Origin: JBBQYA01 sp038209155
Lineage (GTDB): Bacteria; Bacteroidota; Bacteroidia; Sphingobacteriales; Sphingobacteriaceae
NCBI GenBank assembly: GCA_038209155.1
Contig: JBBQYA010000004.1
Location: 1-56,434, forward strand
Reading direction: 5' to 3'
Length of the DNA stretch: 56,434 bases
In this document: positions 45,901-53,386 of the stretch, piece after piece
Layout of the letters: each line of letters begins with the position of its first letter
How positions within the stretch are numbered: the stretch's first letter is position 1
Notes under the pieces: model-generated
Seen by the model: the letters and a program-made list of their open reading frames with translations, nothing else
Database searches by the model: none
Told to the model about the DNA's origin: nothing
Translations under genes and position numbers: made by a program

Positions 45901-47196
45901 GGTTATTTGCCGCAAACAGGGCTAGTCGGATATGATTTTAACCAAAATGCACCAGGAATTCCATTTCTACTAGGAAGCCAAAAAAATATAACGGCAGAAG
46001 CTGGAGCAAAAGGATGGATCACAAGAGATGAGAATTTAACCAATAGATATGTTACTGGATATAGAGAGGATATAAATTTACGGGCAACTTTGGAACCACT
46101 TCCAGAATTTAGAATTGAATTAACAGCGATTCGAAATTTTGCATTAAACAAGACATCCAATTTTAGATTCGTAAACGATACTATACAAAATTTTACGGGC
46201 TTTAGAGATTTAGCTCCTATAGAAACGGGTTCATTAAGTATTTCAATTATTACTATTCGTTCTGCTTTTGGCAAAGAAAAAGAACCTAATTTTACTTCCG
46301 AATATTTTAAAGAATTTGAAAGAAATCGAATAATTATTGCACAAAGATTAAGTGAAGGTAATGTGTTTTCAGATGGTCAAATTGATTCTGGATTTTACGA
46401 TGGTTATGGTGGTGGATCTCAAGAAGTATTAATAAATGCTTTCTTGGCAGCCTACACTGGCACAGATCCCAAAAAACAAAAATTAGATTTATTCACAAAA
46501 ATTCCTTTACCAAATTGGCAAGTAAACTACACAGGTTTATCTAAGTTGCCTTTTTTAACCAATATTTTTTCTACGATTGGAGTTAGAACTTCATACCGAT
46601 CTAGTTATTCTTTATTAGAATTCAAAAATCTTTTACAGTTCGATAAAACTACTTCATCGCCAAGTGCAAGAGATGCAGTTGGTAATTTTTTACCGGAATT
46701 TCAAGTTTCTCAGGTGGGAATACGAGAAGATTTTGCTCCGCTTTTGGGAGTGGATGTTAAACTTAGAAATAATATGACTTTAAATATTGGTTACACTAAA
46801 AGCCGATCAGTTTCATTAAATCTCGGAAATAGCCAAGTAAACCAAGTGAGAGATGATGGAATAGTTTTCGGATTTGGATATATCACTAATAATTTTAAAA
46901 TTCCATTTAAAATCAATGGAAAAATAACCGAGTTGAAAAATAACATGACCTTTAGAATGGATTTTTCTATCCGCAACAGTATAAGTGTTTACTATAGGAT
47001 TGGAGTTGAGCAAACCACACCTTACGGTGGAAATAGAATTTTGGGTTTAAATCCGTCCATAGATTACGTTGTAAATGAGCGGTTTAATGTTCGTGCTTTT
47101 TACGATTATAGATTAACTAAGCCCAAATCTTCCATTTCTTATCTTACTGCTTTCACCCAAGCTGGTGTAAGTGTTCGTTTCACATTAGGGAACTAA
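39964..47196 (+). CDS. sprA: SprA: T9SS outer membrane translocon protein
   Basis: A 2410-residue protein, the size expected of SprA, the giant 36-stranded barrel that forms the T9SS pore. It has an N-terminal hydrophobic signal (about 6-25), early SprA motifs (for example GGRFFRSPQYLSF, GGGSVDIRPQGSAELIF), a repeated N-terminal region, then many alternating beta strands with Tyr/Phe-rich ends to a C-terminal strand ending VRFTLGN. The start is TTG at 39964; the signal peptide needs it. It exports cargo such as the two T9SS-tailed proteins in this window. The large size and clear internal motifs make the call firm. Confidence 0.96.
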   Translation: MRSVKSTLFLLFAIAAIIFSVVWSSVARERIYSPNTSAIDTGELRYPIPDESGVLDNKPNTIDLKSPKNIERRVEYDPKLKQYIITETIGGRFFRSPQYLSFEEYQKYEAQQNKNEYWKQRSSATDLVQNKGIVPKLYVNNQVFDRIFGGGSVDIRPQGSAELIFSGKFNRNENPAFSERAKRTGNFDFDQKIQMNVIGNIGDKLKVITNFNTESQFDFENQVKLDYTGYEDEIIKKIEAGNVSLPLSGSLITGSQSLFGIKTQLQFGRLTMTSVFSQQKSEPKEINITSGAQTSNFRFSADSYEANKHYFLSDYFKDNYEAAFVNPPFIQSQIAINLVEVFITNETNKFDDARNVIAFIDLGEDTVFNKNQVQGGLNRLPNSRRDTINLDNGSTYVVQPSNNLIDNLPPNVRQSKDNTIDSYFNGNGANDNFSKLTNARKLTSREFTFNPTLGYISLSRSLNAAEVLSVAFRYTINGVEYQVGEFSTDRPLDPLKPDVLYTKLLKNATLKTNLPTWDLMMKNIYPLNAFQINEKNFRLNVVRLDESTGIERQVITEGMKTSGQQFIQLLNVDRLNTQQAARPDGIFDFIDNVTIDRANGRIIFPVREPFGSNLKNKFDPSETKLIEKYVFQQLYDTTKNAAQQFPEVNKYFIIGSYQSTSSSEFSLNAFNIPQGSVVVTAGNTILTEGSQYTVDYNVGKVKIIDESYLNSAIPIKIKLEAQQLFPQQKTFLGTRFDYKYSQNLNLGGTVLRLSERPITQKVNIGEEPISNTMYGLDGNYRSDSRFLTNLVDRLPFIETKETSSITLNSEYAYLQPGHSRALNTPGNRDGISYIDDFEASLSIIDLRNPQQWSLSSTPQLFPESNTFQLDNGFNRAQLSWYNIDQLFFQKNNSATPRNIRDDKNQLSNHYLRQVLEQQVFPNRQTESGQANILTTFDLSYFPNKRGPYNYTTTNLNTNGDLLNPASRWGGIYRGITSTDFEALNVEFIEFWVMDPFYYDQNARGGDLYFNLGSISEDVLKDGRKSVENGLPINGDNFGVDTTVFGRVPSIEPVTQTFDNEANSRKNQDVGFDGLSTENEKTFFANYLQTLSTVLAPGSPGLIEAQNDPSNDDNIYFRGTKLDDDKADLLTRYSKINNTEGNSKTSDQSRADFGVEVGATTLIPDAEDANRDNNISKEDEYFQYKISMRPQDLVIGQNYITDEVLSTVKLENGKTESIKWFQFKIPVIEGTPIGGIQDFKTIRFIRMFVTNFSDTTTLRFARLQLNRGEWRKYLPLPGRPLRVPDDYIGEVDDNTSLFDVSIVNVEENASRKPIPYVLPPGIAQELNASSIRGNIRQNEQSLVLRVKDLRDGYARATHKNTDFDFRAYKRIEMFIHAEGNQIKDGDVTTFIRFGTDFTANYYEYEIPMQITPNGANTEDPIWPNSNKLDISLSVLQNAKQERNNANASLLKEYYFQDGNNRVTVVGSPDLSRVRSIMIGVRNPKRRAATQNFDDGENVSAEIWVNELRLTDFDQDGGWAATARATAKLADFGTVTVAGSRSTPGFGSIDKKVGERSRSDDTQLDISTTAEIGKFFPESTGLKIPVFYNYSQIISKPEYSPSAPDILLTDLINQSTGERRDTLRKLTIDKTVRKSINFTNVRKEKTKPNAKTRLYDVENLNASYTYTHDLRTNYDIEKDLTVNHRGTLGYNYAITPKNVRPFDKFIKSKNLNLIKDFNFNYLPNLLAFRVDVDRLYEENQLRNLDPNYIPPSDISSITYNKYFRITRFYSFRYDITRALKVDFTAQNLSNVDEPDGRIETASQRDTILNNLKKFGRTTDYDHNFNVTYAVPITKLPFLDWTKLDVRYGGRFQWQSKPLVQIERTGTDSTDFGNIIQNSRSIQVNPTFSLTTLYNRSKFLKQLNTPKRPVQRPPSKKPVKDERGLDVKSLEKLASKKKSAKDSLEKVKKPPNQSVLKLGARLLTSVKIVSGTYSRTDATVLPGYLPQTGLVGYDFNQNAPGIPFLLGSQKNITAEAGAKGWITRDENLTNRYVTGYREDINLRATLEPLPEFRIELTAIRNFALNKTSNFRFVNDTIQNFTGFRDLAPIETGSLSISIITIRSAFGKEKEPNFTSEYFKEFERNRIIIAQRLSEGNVFSDGQIDSGFYDGYGGGSQEVLINAFLAAYTGTDPKKQKLDLFTKIPLPNWQVNYTGLSKLPFLTNIFSTIGVRTSYRSSYSLLEFKNLLQFDKTTSSPSARDAVGNFLPEFQVSQVGIREDFAPLLGVDVKLRNNMTLNIGYTKSRSVSLNLGNSQVNQVRDDGIVFGFGYITNNFKIPFKINGKITELKNNMTFRMDFSIRNSISVYYRIGVEQTTPYGGNRILGLNPSIDYVVNERFNVRAFYDYRLTKPKSSISYLTAFTQAGVSVRFTLGN

Positions 47197-47214
47197 TTAT
47201 TTCAGAATTTGCAC

Positions 47215-47222
47215 TACTTTTG
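47215..47222 (+). promoter_or_regulatory. Candidate -7 box upstream of gcvH
   Basis: TACTTTTG matches TAnnTTTG and lies 24 nt before the gcvH ATG. It is identical to the -7 box of maeB. No -33 TTG is seen at a suitable distance, so support is partial. It would let gcvH be expressed independently of sprA. Confidence 0.35.
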
Positions 47223-47246
47223 ACCGATCATTAACCAAAAAATAAA

Positions 47247-47627
47247 ATGAATTTTCCTTCTGATTTAAAATACACAAAAGACCACGAGTGGGTGAAAATA
47301 AATGGCGACGAAGCTACTATTGGAATTACAGATTTCGCACAGCATGAGCTAGGTGACATTGTGTATGTGGATATAGCCATAAACGGTAAAACAGTAAAAC
47401 ATGAAGAAGTTTTTGGTACAGTAGAAGCTGTGAAAACAGTGTCTGATTTGTTCATGCCATTAACGGGAGTGGTTTTAGAATTTAATAAAAAATTAGATAC
47501 TCAGCCAGAATTAGTCAACACTGATCCTTATGGAGACGGCTGGATGATTAAGATGAAAATTGAAAGTAGCAGCGAAATTGAGAAATTACTTTCAGCAGAG
47601 GCTTATCAAGAACAAGTAGGAGCATAA
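47247..47627 (+). CDS. gcvH: Glycine cleavage system H protein
   Basis: A 126-residue lipoyl-carrier protein that shuttles the aminomethyl group between the P, T and L proteins. The lipoylated lysine is Lys63 in GTVEAVKTVSDL, in the standard position. Length is typical. The other gcv genes are not nearby. It follows sprA, as in other Bacteroidota I recall. Confidence 0.97.
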   Translation: MNFPSDLKYTKDHEWVKINGDEATIGITDFAQHELGDIVYVDIAINGKTVKHEEVFGTVEAVKTVSDLFMPLTGVVLEFNKKLDTQPELVNTDPYGDGWMIKMKIESSSEIEKLLSAEAYQEQVGA

Positions 47628-47635
47628 TTCTGATT

Positions 47636-48022
47636 TTGAATTGGAAAGTAATTCCAGCTTTTCTATGGCTGATTTTTATTTTTGTGCTTTGCAACTTGCG
47701 GCCATCTGCTCTTCCTTCTGATGCTTGGTTTGTGTTTAGTGGAATTGATAAAGTGGTTCATGCTTCGTTTTATATCATCTATAGCTGGTTATTTATTCCA
47801 GTTTTCAAGAAAAATAGAACCATGAATCAATCAGTATTTTTCACTGCAATTTCCGGTTTTTTATATGGGGTTTTTATTGAGCTAATGCAACATTTTGTCT
47901 TCACATATCGTTCAGCAGATTGGAGAGATGTAGTAGCAAATAGCATTGGGCTTTCTATTGGTATCTTTAGCTTTCCAATTATTCAAAAAATTTTCCTACG
48001 ATTTAATCGAAGCTTATTATGA
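47636..48022 (+). CDS. VanZ-like small membrane protein
   Basis: A 128-residue protein with about four membrane helices and the VanZ-type pattern: DKVVHASFYIIYSW in helix 2, and GVFIELMQHF...RSADWRDVVANSIG in helices 3-4. The start is TTG at 47636, 8 nt after gcvH. The biochemical function of the family is unclear; VanZ itself gives low-level teicoplanin resistance. It overlaps the next small lipoprotein gene by 4 nt. Confidence 0.85.
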   Translation: MNWKVIPAFLWLIFIFVLCNLRPSALPSDAWFVFSGIDKVVHASFYIIYSWLFIPVFKKNRTMNQSVFFTAISGFLYGVFIELMQHFVFTYRSADWRDVVANSIGLSIGIFSFPIIQKIFLRFNRSLL

Positions 48023-48162
48023 AAATTAAATATAACCTTCAAAAAGGTTTATTCTTTATTGCAATTGTATCCCTTTTATCTGCTTGCAGTGCAAAAAACA
48101 AATGTAATTGCCCACACTTTGGAAAAGGCAAAGCCAAAGTAAATTCAGAAAGAATAAGTTGA
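48019..48162 (+). CDS. Small lipoprotein of 47 residues
   Basis: A short ORF starts with ATG at 48019, overlapping the VanZ stop by 4 nt (ATGA), and ends with TGA at 48160-48162. It has a basic start, a hydrophobic stretch and a lipobox LLSAC with Cys23. The mature part is only about 25 residues: two further Cys in CNC (29-31), PHFG and a Lys-rich tail. The lipobox and translational overlap make it a credible gene. It is a predicted outer-membrane-type lipoprotein of unknown role. Short CxCP-containing lipoproteins of this kind occur in the phylum (from memory). Confidence 0.7.
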   Translation: MKIKYNLQKGLFFIAIVSLLSACSAKNKCNCPHFGKGKAKVNSERIS

Positions 48163-48235
48163 AATTAAAAAGTTAAGTCTGAGATTTTGAAGCTTCTGAG
48201 CTTAAAAAAGTTAGTACAAATTTTTAAATTTTCAT

Positions 48236-48580
48236 CACCTACCTTGTGAAACTCTTGCGCAAAAAATCTTTAAAACCAAGAATTCCATTGCGAACCTTTC
48301 GTTTAAAACTTTTTAAACTTTATTTTTATTTTCCATTGCGCACTTTGCGTTGAAAAACTTCATAATCAAAAAATCCTTTGCGAAGTTTGCTTTAAAAACC
48401 CTTTATGCACCTAACGTTTCAAAAAAAAAAAATTAAAAATTCCTTTGCGCACCTTGCGAAACCCTTGCGCACCTTGCATTAAAAACCCTTATGCACCTTG
48501 TGTTTCAAAAAAATTCTAAACTTTCCTTATTCTTAATTGTAATTAATATAAATAAGCTTTACCTTGCACAAGTTTAAAAA
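48236..48580 (+). repeat. Degenerate short repeat array in a 424-nt noncoding spacer
   Basis: The spacer 48163-48586 carries about eight or nine imperfect copies of a unit close to CCTTTGCGCACCTTGCG followed by TTTAAAAA. Clear copies start near 48285, 48333, 48375, 48442 and 48462; more worn ones lie near 48237, 48401, 48488 and 48560. Spacing varies from 20 to about 50 nt and units drift, so it is not a CRISPR array. No ORF is visible in it. The array ends just before feoA. Confidence 0.75.
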
Positions 48581-48586
48581 TAGGAA

Positions 48587-48805
48587 ATGAATTTAGCAGA
48601 ATTGAACATAGGAGAAACCGCCATTATTGAATCCTTCACAGATCAAGAAATGTCCATTAAACTATTAGAAATGGGTTGTTTACCAGGTCAATTGGTTCAT
48701 GTAAACAATATTGCTCCATTTGGAGATCCAATGGCAATCACAATTTCTGGATATAAATTAAGTCTTCGCAAAAAAGAAGCAGCTACCATTATTCTCAAAT
48801 CTTAA
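48587..48805 (+). CDS. feoA: Ferrous iron transport protein FeoA
   Basis: A 72-residue SH3-like cytoplasmic protein with the pattern IESFTDQEMSIKLLEMGCLPGQLV and IAPFGDPMAITISGYKLSLRKKEA, typical of FeoA. It probably modulates FeoB. The gene is 8 nt upstream of feoB. Confidence 0.94.
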   Translation: MNLAELNIGETAIIESFTDQEMSIKLLEMGCLPGQLVHVNNIAPFGDPMAITISGYKLSLRKKEAATIILKS

Positions 48806-48813
48806 GCAAATCT

Positions 48814-50922
48814 GTGATAGATCAGATAAAAATTGCATTAATCGGTAACCCAAACACTGGAAAATCAACATTATTTAATGCTCTTACTGGTCTTAATCAA
48901 AAGGTAGGAAATTTTCCTGGAGTTACCATTGACAAAAAAAGTGGCTCCACATTAATAGATGGAAAGAACTTTGAAATAATAGATCTTCCAGGAATTTATA
49001 GTCTTTATCCAAAATCCATAGATGAGGCTATCGTATTCGATGTTTTAAGTGATCAAAAAAATATTTCCCATCCAGATTTATTGGTCGTAGTAGTGGATGC
49101 TTCCAATTTAAAAAGAAATCTTTTATTATTTTCTCAAGTTGCAGATTTAGGAATTCCAATTATCATGGCTCTGAACATGATAGATATCGCTGAAAAAGAA
49201 GGAATTGAAATTGATATAGATGGTTTAGAATCTAAACTTAAAATACCTATCATTCCGATTAATGCCAGAAAAAAAGTAGGATTTACTAATCTTAAAAAAC
49301 AATTTCTATTAGCTCCAGCAATCATAAATGCAGAATATAGATTAAATGTGATGCCATTAGCGCCAGATTTAATATGTAGAATTCAGAGTGAATTGCATTT
49401 AAGCAATCCTACTATTGCCTACCAATTGGCACATCAATATGAGAATCTGAAATTTGTAACAGAAGATCAAAAAATTAGAGTAAAAGAGTTGGTTCGTGAT
49501 TCAAAATTTGACACACAAAAAATTCAGGCTCAAGAGACCATAAGTAGGTATAATTTAATCAATGAATTACTATTTGATACCGTAAAAGATCGTAGAGCTT
49601 CTGGCTCAGAAAATTACAGCAACCGAATAGATCGAGTTCTAACCCACAAATTTTTTGGATTAATAATTTTCATGCTTTTGCTTTTAGGAATGTTTCAGGC
49701 AATTTATACTTGGTCTGCTTATCCTATGGATTTAATTGAAGAACTTTTTGCATGGTTGAGTACCTCTTTAAAAGAAATATTACCATTAGGATTTTTAACT
49801 AACTTACTTACCAACGGAATCATTGCTGGTCTCAGCGGAGTTATCGTTTTTGTTCCTCAAATAGCTATTTTATTTGCATTTATTGCCATACTAGAAGATA
49901 CAGGATACATGGCTAGAGTTACTTTTATGCTCGATAAATTAATGAAAAAAGTTGGACTTAACGGAAAATCCGTAGTTCCTCTAATCGGGAGTATAGCTTG
50001 TGCAGTGCCAGCTATTATGGCAGCAAGAACAATAGAAAATTGGAAAGATAGAATCATCACTATTATGGTAGCGCCATTAATTTCTTGTTCTGCTAGATTG
50101 CCAGTTTACACGATATTGATTGCATTAGTTGTTCCTTCAAAAATAGTTTTGGGTTTTGTAAATCTACAAGCATTAGCATTAATGTTTATGTATTTATTGA
50201 GTTTTGCTGCTGCTATATTGGCTGCCTTAGTAATGAAATATTTAATAAAAGCCAAATCGCGTGGATTTTTCATTATGGAATTGCCAGTTTACAGAATGCC
50301 GCGTTGGAATAATGTACTACTAACCATTTATTTACGATCCAAAACCTTTGTTTTAGAAGCAGGAAAAGTAATTATTATTGTTTCCGCACTACTCTGGTTG
50401 GCAGCAAGTTATGGACCATCTAAAAAGTTTGAAGCGATAGAAAGTTCTTACCAAAAACAAAAAGCGAGTGGTATAAATACTGAGAACTTGGAACGTGAAA
50501 TGCAATCTCAAAAACTTGAAGCATCCTATGCAGGAATATTAGGACACGTAATAGAACCTGCCATCAGACCGTTGGGTTTCGATTGGAAAATAGGTATTGC
50601 ACTTATTACCTCATTTGCTGCAAGAGAAGTTTTCGTAGGAACTATGGCTACCATTTATTCGGTTGAAGGCGATGCGAACAACTCCTTAAAATTAGTAGAT
50701 AAAATGCGACAAGCAAAAAATCCAATTACAGGAGATCCAGTTTTCACCTTAGCGGTTTCATTTTCTCTTATGATTTTTTATGCTTTCGCAATGCAATGTA
50801 TGAGTACAGTTGCAGTTACGTATAGAGAAACAAAATCCCTAAAATGGCCAATTATTCAGTTTGTTTATATGACTGGTTTGGCATATGTTAGTAGTTTATT
50901 GGTTTACCAATTAATGTCATAA
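48814..50922 (+). CDS. feoB: Ferrous iron transporter FeoB
   Basis: A 702-residue inner-membrane Fe(II) permease with an N-terminal GTPase domain: G1 GNPNTGKST (11-19), G2 FPGVT (34-38), G3 DLPG (57-60), G4 NMID (121-124). The remainder has about ten membrane helices including the Cys-bearing SIACAVPAIMAART motif of the Gate domains. Length fits. The start is GTG at 48814. FeoA is encoded separately, not fused. No Fur box was confidently found upstream; the repeat spacer lies there instead. Confidence 0.96.
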   Translation: MIDQIKIALIGNPNTGKSTLFNALTGLNQKVGNFPGVTIDKKSGSTLIDGKNFEIIDLPGIYSLYPKSIDEAIVFDVLSDQKNISHPDLLVVVVDASNLKRNLLLFSQVADLGIPIIMALNMIDIAEKEGIEIDIDGLESKLKIPIIPINARKKVGFTNLKKQFLLAPAIINAEYRLNVMPLAPDLICRIQSELHLSNPTIAYQLAHQYENLKFVTEDQKIRVKELVRDSKFDTQKIQAQETISRYNLINELLFDTVKDRRASGSENYSNRIDRVLTHKFFGLIIFMLLLLGMFQAIYTWSAYPMDLIEELFAWLSTSLKEILPLGFLTNLLTNGIIAGLSGVIVFVPQIAILFAFIAILEDTGYMARVTFMLDKLMKKVGLNGKSVVPLIGSIACAVPAIMAARTIENWKDRIITIMVAPLISCSARLPVYTILIALVVPSKIVLGFVNLQALALMFMYLLSFAAAILAALVMKYLIKAKSRGFFIMELPVYRMPRWNNVLLTIYLRSKTFVLEAGKVIIIVSALLWLAASYGPSKKFEAIESSYQKQKASGINTENLEREMQSQKLEASYAGILGHVIEPAIRPLGFDWKIGIALITSFAAREVFVGTMATIYSVEGDANNSLKLVDKMRQAKNPITGDPVFTLAVSFSLMIFYAFAMQCMSTVAVTYRETKSLKWPIIQFVYMTGLAYVSSLLVYQLMS

Positions 50923-50937
50923 TCGTATCTTTACGAC

Positions 50938-51552
50938 TTGAACTCTAACGAAAAACTACTTAGTCATTTCATTCCAGAACTTGCTGTACCTTTAATGCTC
51001 CGTTGGATCAATTTCTTCAAAGCAGAATTAAAAATTACACATGGCAGGCAAACAAAACTAGGAGATTATAGATCGCCTTATGATGGTAATACCCACAGAA
51101 TTTCTATTAATAACAATTTAAACAAATTTGCTTTTCTAACCACACTTGTTCATGAATTTGCACATTTAAGTTGTTGGAATAAATTTCAAAATTCTGTGAA
51201 ACCACATGGAGAAGAGTGGAAAGAAGAATTCAGAAAAGCGATGAACCCCGTTTTTGCTTTAGATATTTTTCCGCCGGATGTGAAAATTGCATTGGAAAAT
51301 TATTTGAAAAACCCAAAAGCAGCAAGTTGTAGCGATGCTTCCTTATTACGAACTCTTAGAAAATACGATCAAATAAAAGATGAGGGAGTTGCAGTAGAGC
51401 AATTACCACAAGCAGCTATTTTTGCATTAAAAAATGGAAGAATATTCAAAAAACAAGAAAAAATACGAAAGAGATATCGGTGTATTGAACTGGCTACCAA
51501 AAGCATCTATTTATTTAATCCATTGGCAATCGTTTACCCGCAAACGGGATAA
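50938..51552 (+). CDS. SprT-like zinc metalloprotein
   Basis: A 204-residue protein with an HExxH zinc motif, H72-E-F-A-H76 (LVHEFAHL), and a likely third ligand at H90 (KPHGEEWKEEF). This is the SprT/Spartan-like zincin pattern. No signal peptide is seen, so it is cytoplasmic. The start is TTG at 50938, only 15 nt after feoB; a TATCTTTA box at 50926-50933 sits directly before it, so the true start could be further in. The substrate is unknown. Not to be confused with the T9SS SprT lipoprotein-like gene names. Confidence 0.85.
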   Translation: MNSNEKLLSHFIPELAVPLMLRWINFFKAELKITHGRQTKLGDYRSPYDGNTHRISINNNLNKFAFLTTLVHEFAHLSCWNKFQNSVKPHGEEWKEEFRKAMNPVFALDIFPPDVKIALENYLKNPKAASCSDASLLRTLRKYDQIKDEGVAVEQLPQAAIFALKNGRIFKKQEKIRKRYRCIELATKSIYLFNPLAIVYPQTG

Positions 51553-51557
51553 ATGGT

Positions 51558-53258
51558 ATGATTTTTCATTCTATAATTAAAAAGAATTTGTCTTTAATGA
51601 GCTCAAAACATTTCGTTTTAGTCTTTACTATTTTAAGTAGCACTATTTTCTATTCTTGCAATAAATCTAAAAAGGAAAATGCTTACAATCAAGCAATTTT
51701 AAATGCCATAGATTCCGTTGTCCATACCCAACATTTTAAAAATGATTTGAGGGAAAAGGAATTGCAAGCAACGTTAGAATCTTTTTACAAAAAAAGACAG
51801 AATAAAAATGCTTGGCTTGGAAATGAGAAAAATAAAAACGGGTTGGAGCAGCTTTTAAACTTCACAAGAAACACGAAATTGGATGGTTTGCAGCCGGAAA
51901 TGTATCATTTTTCCGAATTAAATAATTTGTTCAATGAATATCATAAAAGACTAAAAGAGAAAAAAATTAAAAAAATGATCGCTCCGGATAGTTTGGCAAA
52001 ATTAGAAGTTCAAGCTTCTGCTTCCTATTTATTATTAGTTTCTCACTTAGTGCATGGCAGAATAGAATCTGGCGATAGTACATGGCGAAAACAAAAAAGA
52101 TTTATTGACTTAGAAAGTTCATTACAAAAAACGGTAGATGAAAATAAAGTTTTAATCAATCTACAAGAATTAGTTCCTAGGACAAGGAATTATATTTTAC
52201 TAAAACAAAAACTTAAACAGTATAGAAAAATTCAAAAAGAAGGTGGATGGAAAAAAATTCCAGTTAATTTGAAAATTGGATATAAGTCTCCAGCTGTAAT
52301 TTTATTGAAAAAAAGATTAGCGATATCTTTTACTACTAAAAATCAAGATTTAAGAAACGATAATTTTGATGAATCTGTTCAAAATGCGGTAAAAAAATAT
52401 CAGTTACTTTATGGCTTACCCCAAACTGGTGAAGTGGATGATAGAACTCGAAAATCTATGAATAAAACAGCAGAAACGCGGGTTGCTCAAATAGAAATTA
52501 ATTTGGAGAGAATGCGTTGGTTGCCTGGCAAAAGAGCAACAAATGCAATTGTTGTAAATCTTCCAGAATATGCGCTTAGAGTTTACAAAGGAGAAGTAGA
52601 AATGATGAAAATGAGAGTAATCATTGGCGATGAGGTAAAAGCTACACCCATTATGCGTGATACTTTGCAATATTTAGTATTCTCGCCTACTTGGACAGTT
52701 CCCAAAAGCATTATGATAAAAGAAATGCTTCCGCAAATAAAAAGAAGACCCAATTATTTTGAAACCCATGATTTAGAAGTTTATACATCCTACAGCAGAA
52801 GGGCAATTCCAATAGATCCAGAAACAGTAGATTGGCAAGAAGTAACACCAGAAAATTTTAATTATAGATTTGTTCAAAGACCAGGTTCTGAAAATCCATT
52901 AGGGTTAGTAAAGTTTATGTTTCCGAACAAAATGTCTATTTATTTGCATGATAGTCCTGGGAAAAATTTATTTAATGCAGATAAAAGAACCATGAGTCAT
53001 GGATGTGTGCGCATCGAAAAACCATTTGATTTAGCAATGTATGTTCTTAGCGACCAGCCCAAATTTGATTCGACTAATATTGATTCTTTTATGCACATAG
53101 GTGTACCAAAAGACGTTATTGTACATCAAAAATTTGAAATCCGATTTACGTATTACACTACTTTTGTGGATGCTGAAGGTAATCTCAATTTCCGTTCAGA
53201 TATTTATCATCATGATGAGAAACAATTGGAACAAGTGAAGGAGGTAGTGGGTTTGTGA
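51558..53258 (+). CDS. L,D-transpeptidase (YkuD/YcbB-like) lipoprotein
   Basis: A 566-residue envelope enzyme. Domains: N-terminal signal, scaffold region (about 40-260), a peptidoglycan-binding domain (about 270-310, with VQNAVKKYQLLYGLPQTGEVD), then a YkuD catalytic domain with SHGCVR and nucleophile Cys483 (480-485). It makes 3-3 crosslinks or attaches proteins to peptidoglycan, as in YcbB/LdtD. The listed start is ATG 51558, but ATG 51597 (residue 14) gives a cleaner signal with lipobox IFYSC (Cys34), so the true start may be 51597. It lies 5 nt after the SprT-like gene. Confidence 0.92.
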   Translation: MIFHSIIKKNLSLMSSKHFVLVFTILSSTIFYSCNKSKKENAYNQAILNAIDSVVHTQHFKNDLREKELQATLESFYKKRQNKNAWLGNEKNKNGLEQLLNFTRNTKLDGLQPEMYHFSELNNLFNEYHKRLKEKKIKKMIAPDSLAKLEVQASASYLLLVSHLVHGRIESGDSTWRKQKRFIDLESSLQKTVDENKVLINLQELVPRTRNYILLKQKLKQYRKIQKEGGWKKIPVNLKIGYKSPAVILLKKRLAISFTTKNQDLRNDNFDESVQNAVKKYQLLYGLPQTGEVDDRTRKSMNKTAETRVAQIEINLERMRWLPGKRATNAIVVNLPEYALRVYKGEVEMMKMRVIIGDEVKATPIMRDTLQYLVFSPTWTVPKSIMIKEMLPQIKRRPNYFETHDLEVYTSYSRRAIPIDPETVDWQEVTPENFNYRFVQRPGSENPLGLVKFMFPNKMSIYLHDSPGKNLFNADKRTMSHGCVRIEKPFDLAMYVLSDQPKFDSTNIDSFMHIGVPKDVIVHQKFEIRFTYYTTFVDAEGNLNFRSDIYHHDEKQLEQVKEVVGL

Positions 53259-53386
53259 TGAGGAGGATGGAAAAGGATAAGAAAAAAATTATTAATTATA
53301 AACCTTTTTCTTTTTATAGTATTTTAATCTAAACCATTATTTTATTTAACAAATTTTTAGATTTAATTATATAAATTCAAAGTTCA

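Noticed and set aside
45903..46274. 123-residue minus-strand frame inside sprA
   Set aside because: Antisense to conserved beta-barrel coding sequence; no domain signature.
48236..48580. CRISPR array
   Set aside because: Units are worn, of unequal spacing, and lack a constant repeat; no cas genes are nearby.
53259..53386. A/T-only hairpin between the L,D-transpeptidase and cysS genes as a terminator
   Set aside because: AAGAAAAA/TTTTTCTT has almost no G-C pairs; too weak to claim, though convergent genes here would be expected to need one.
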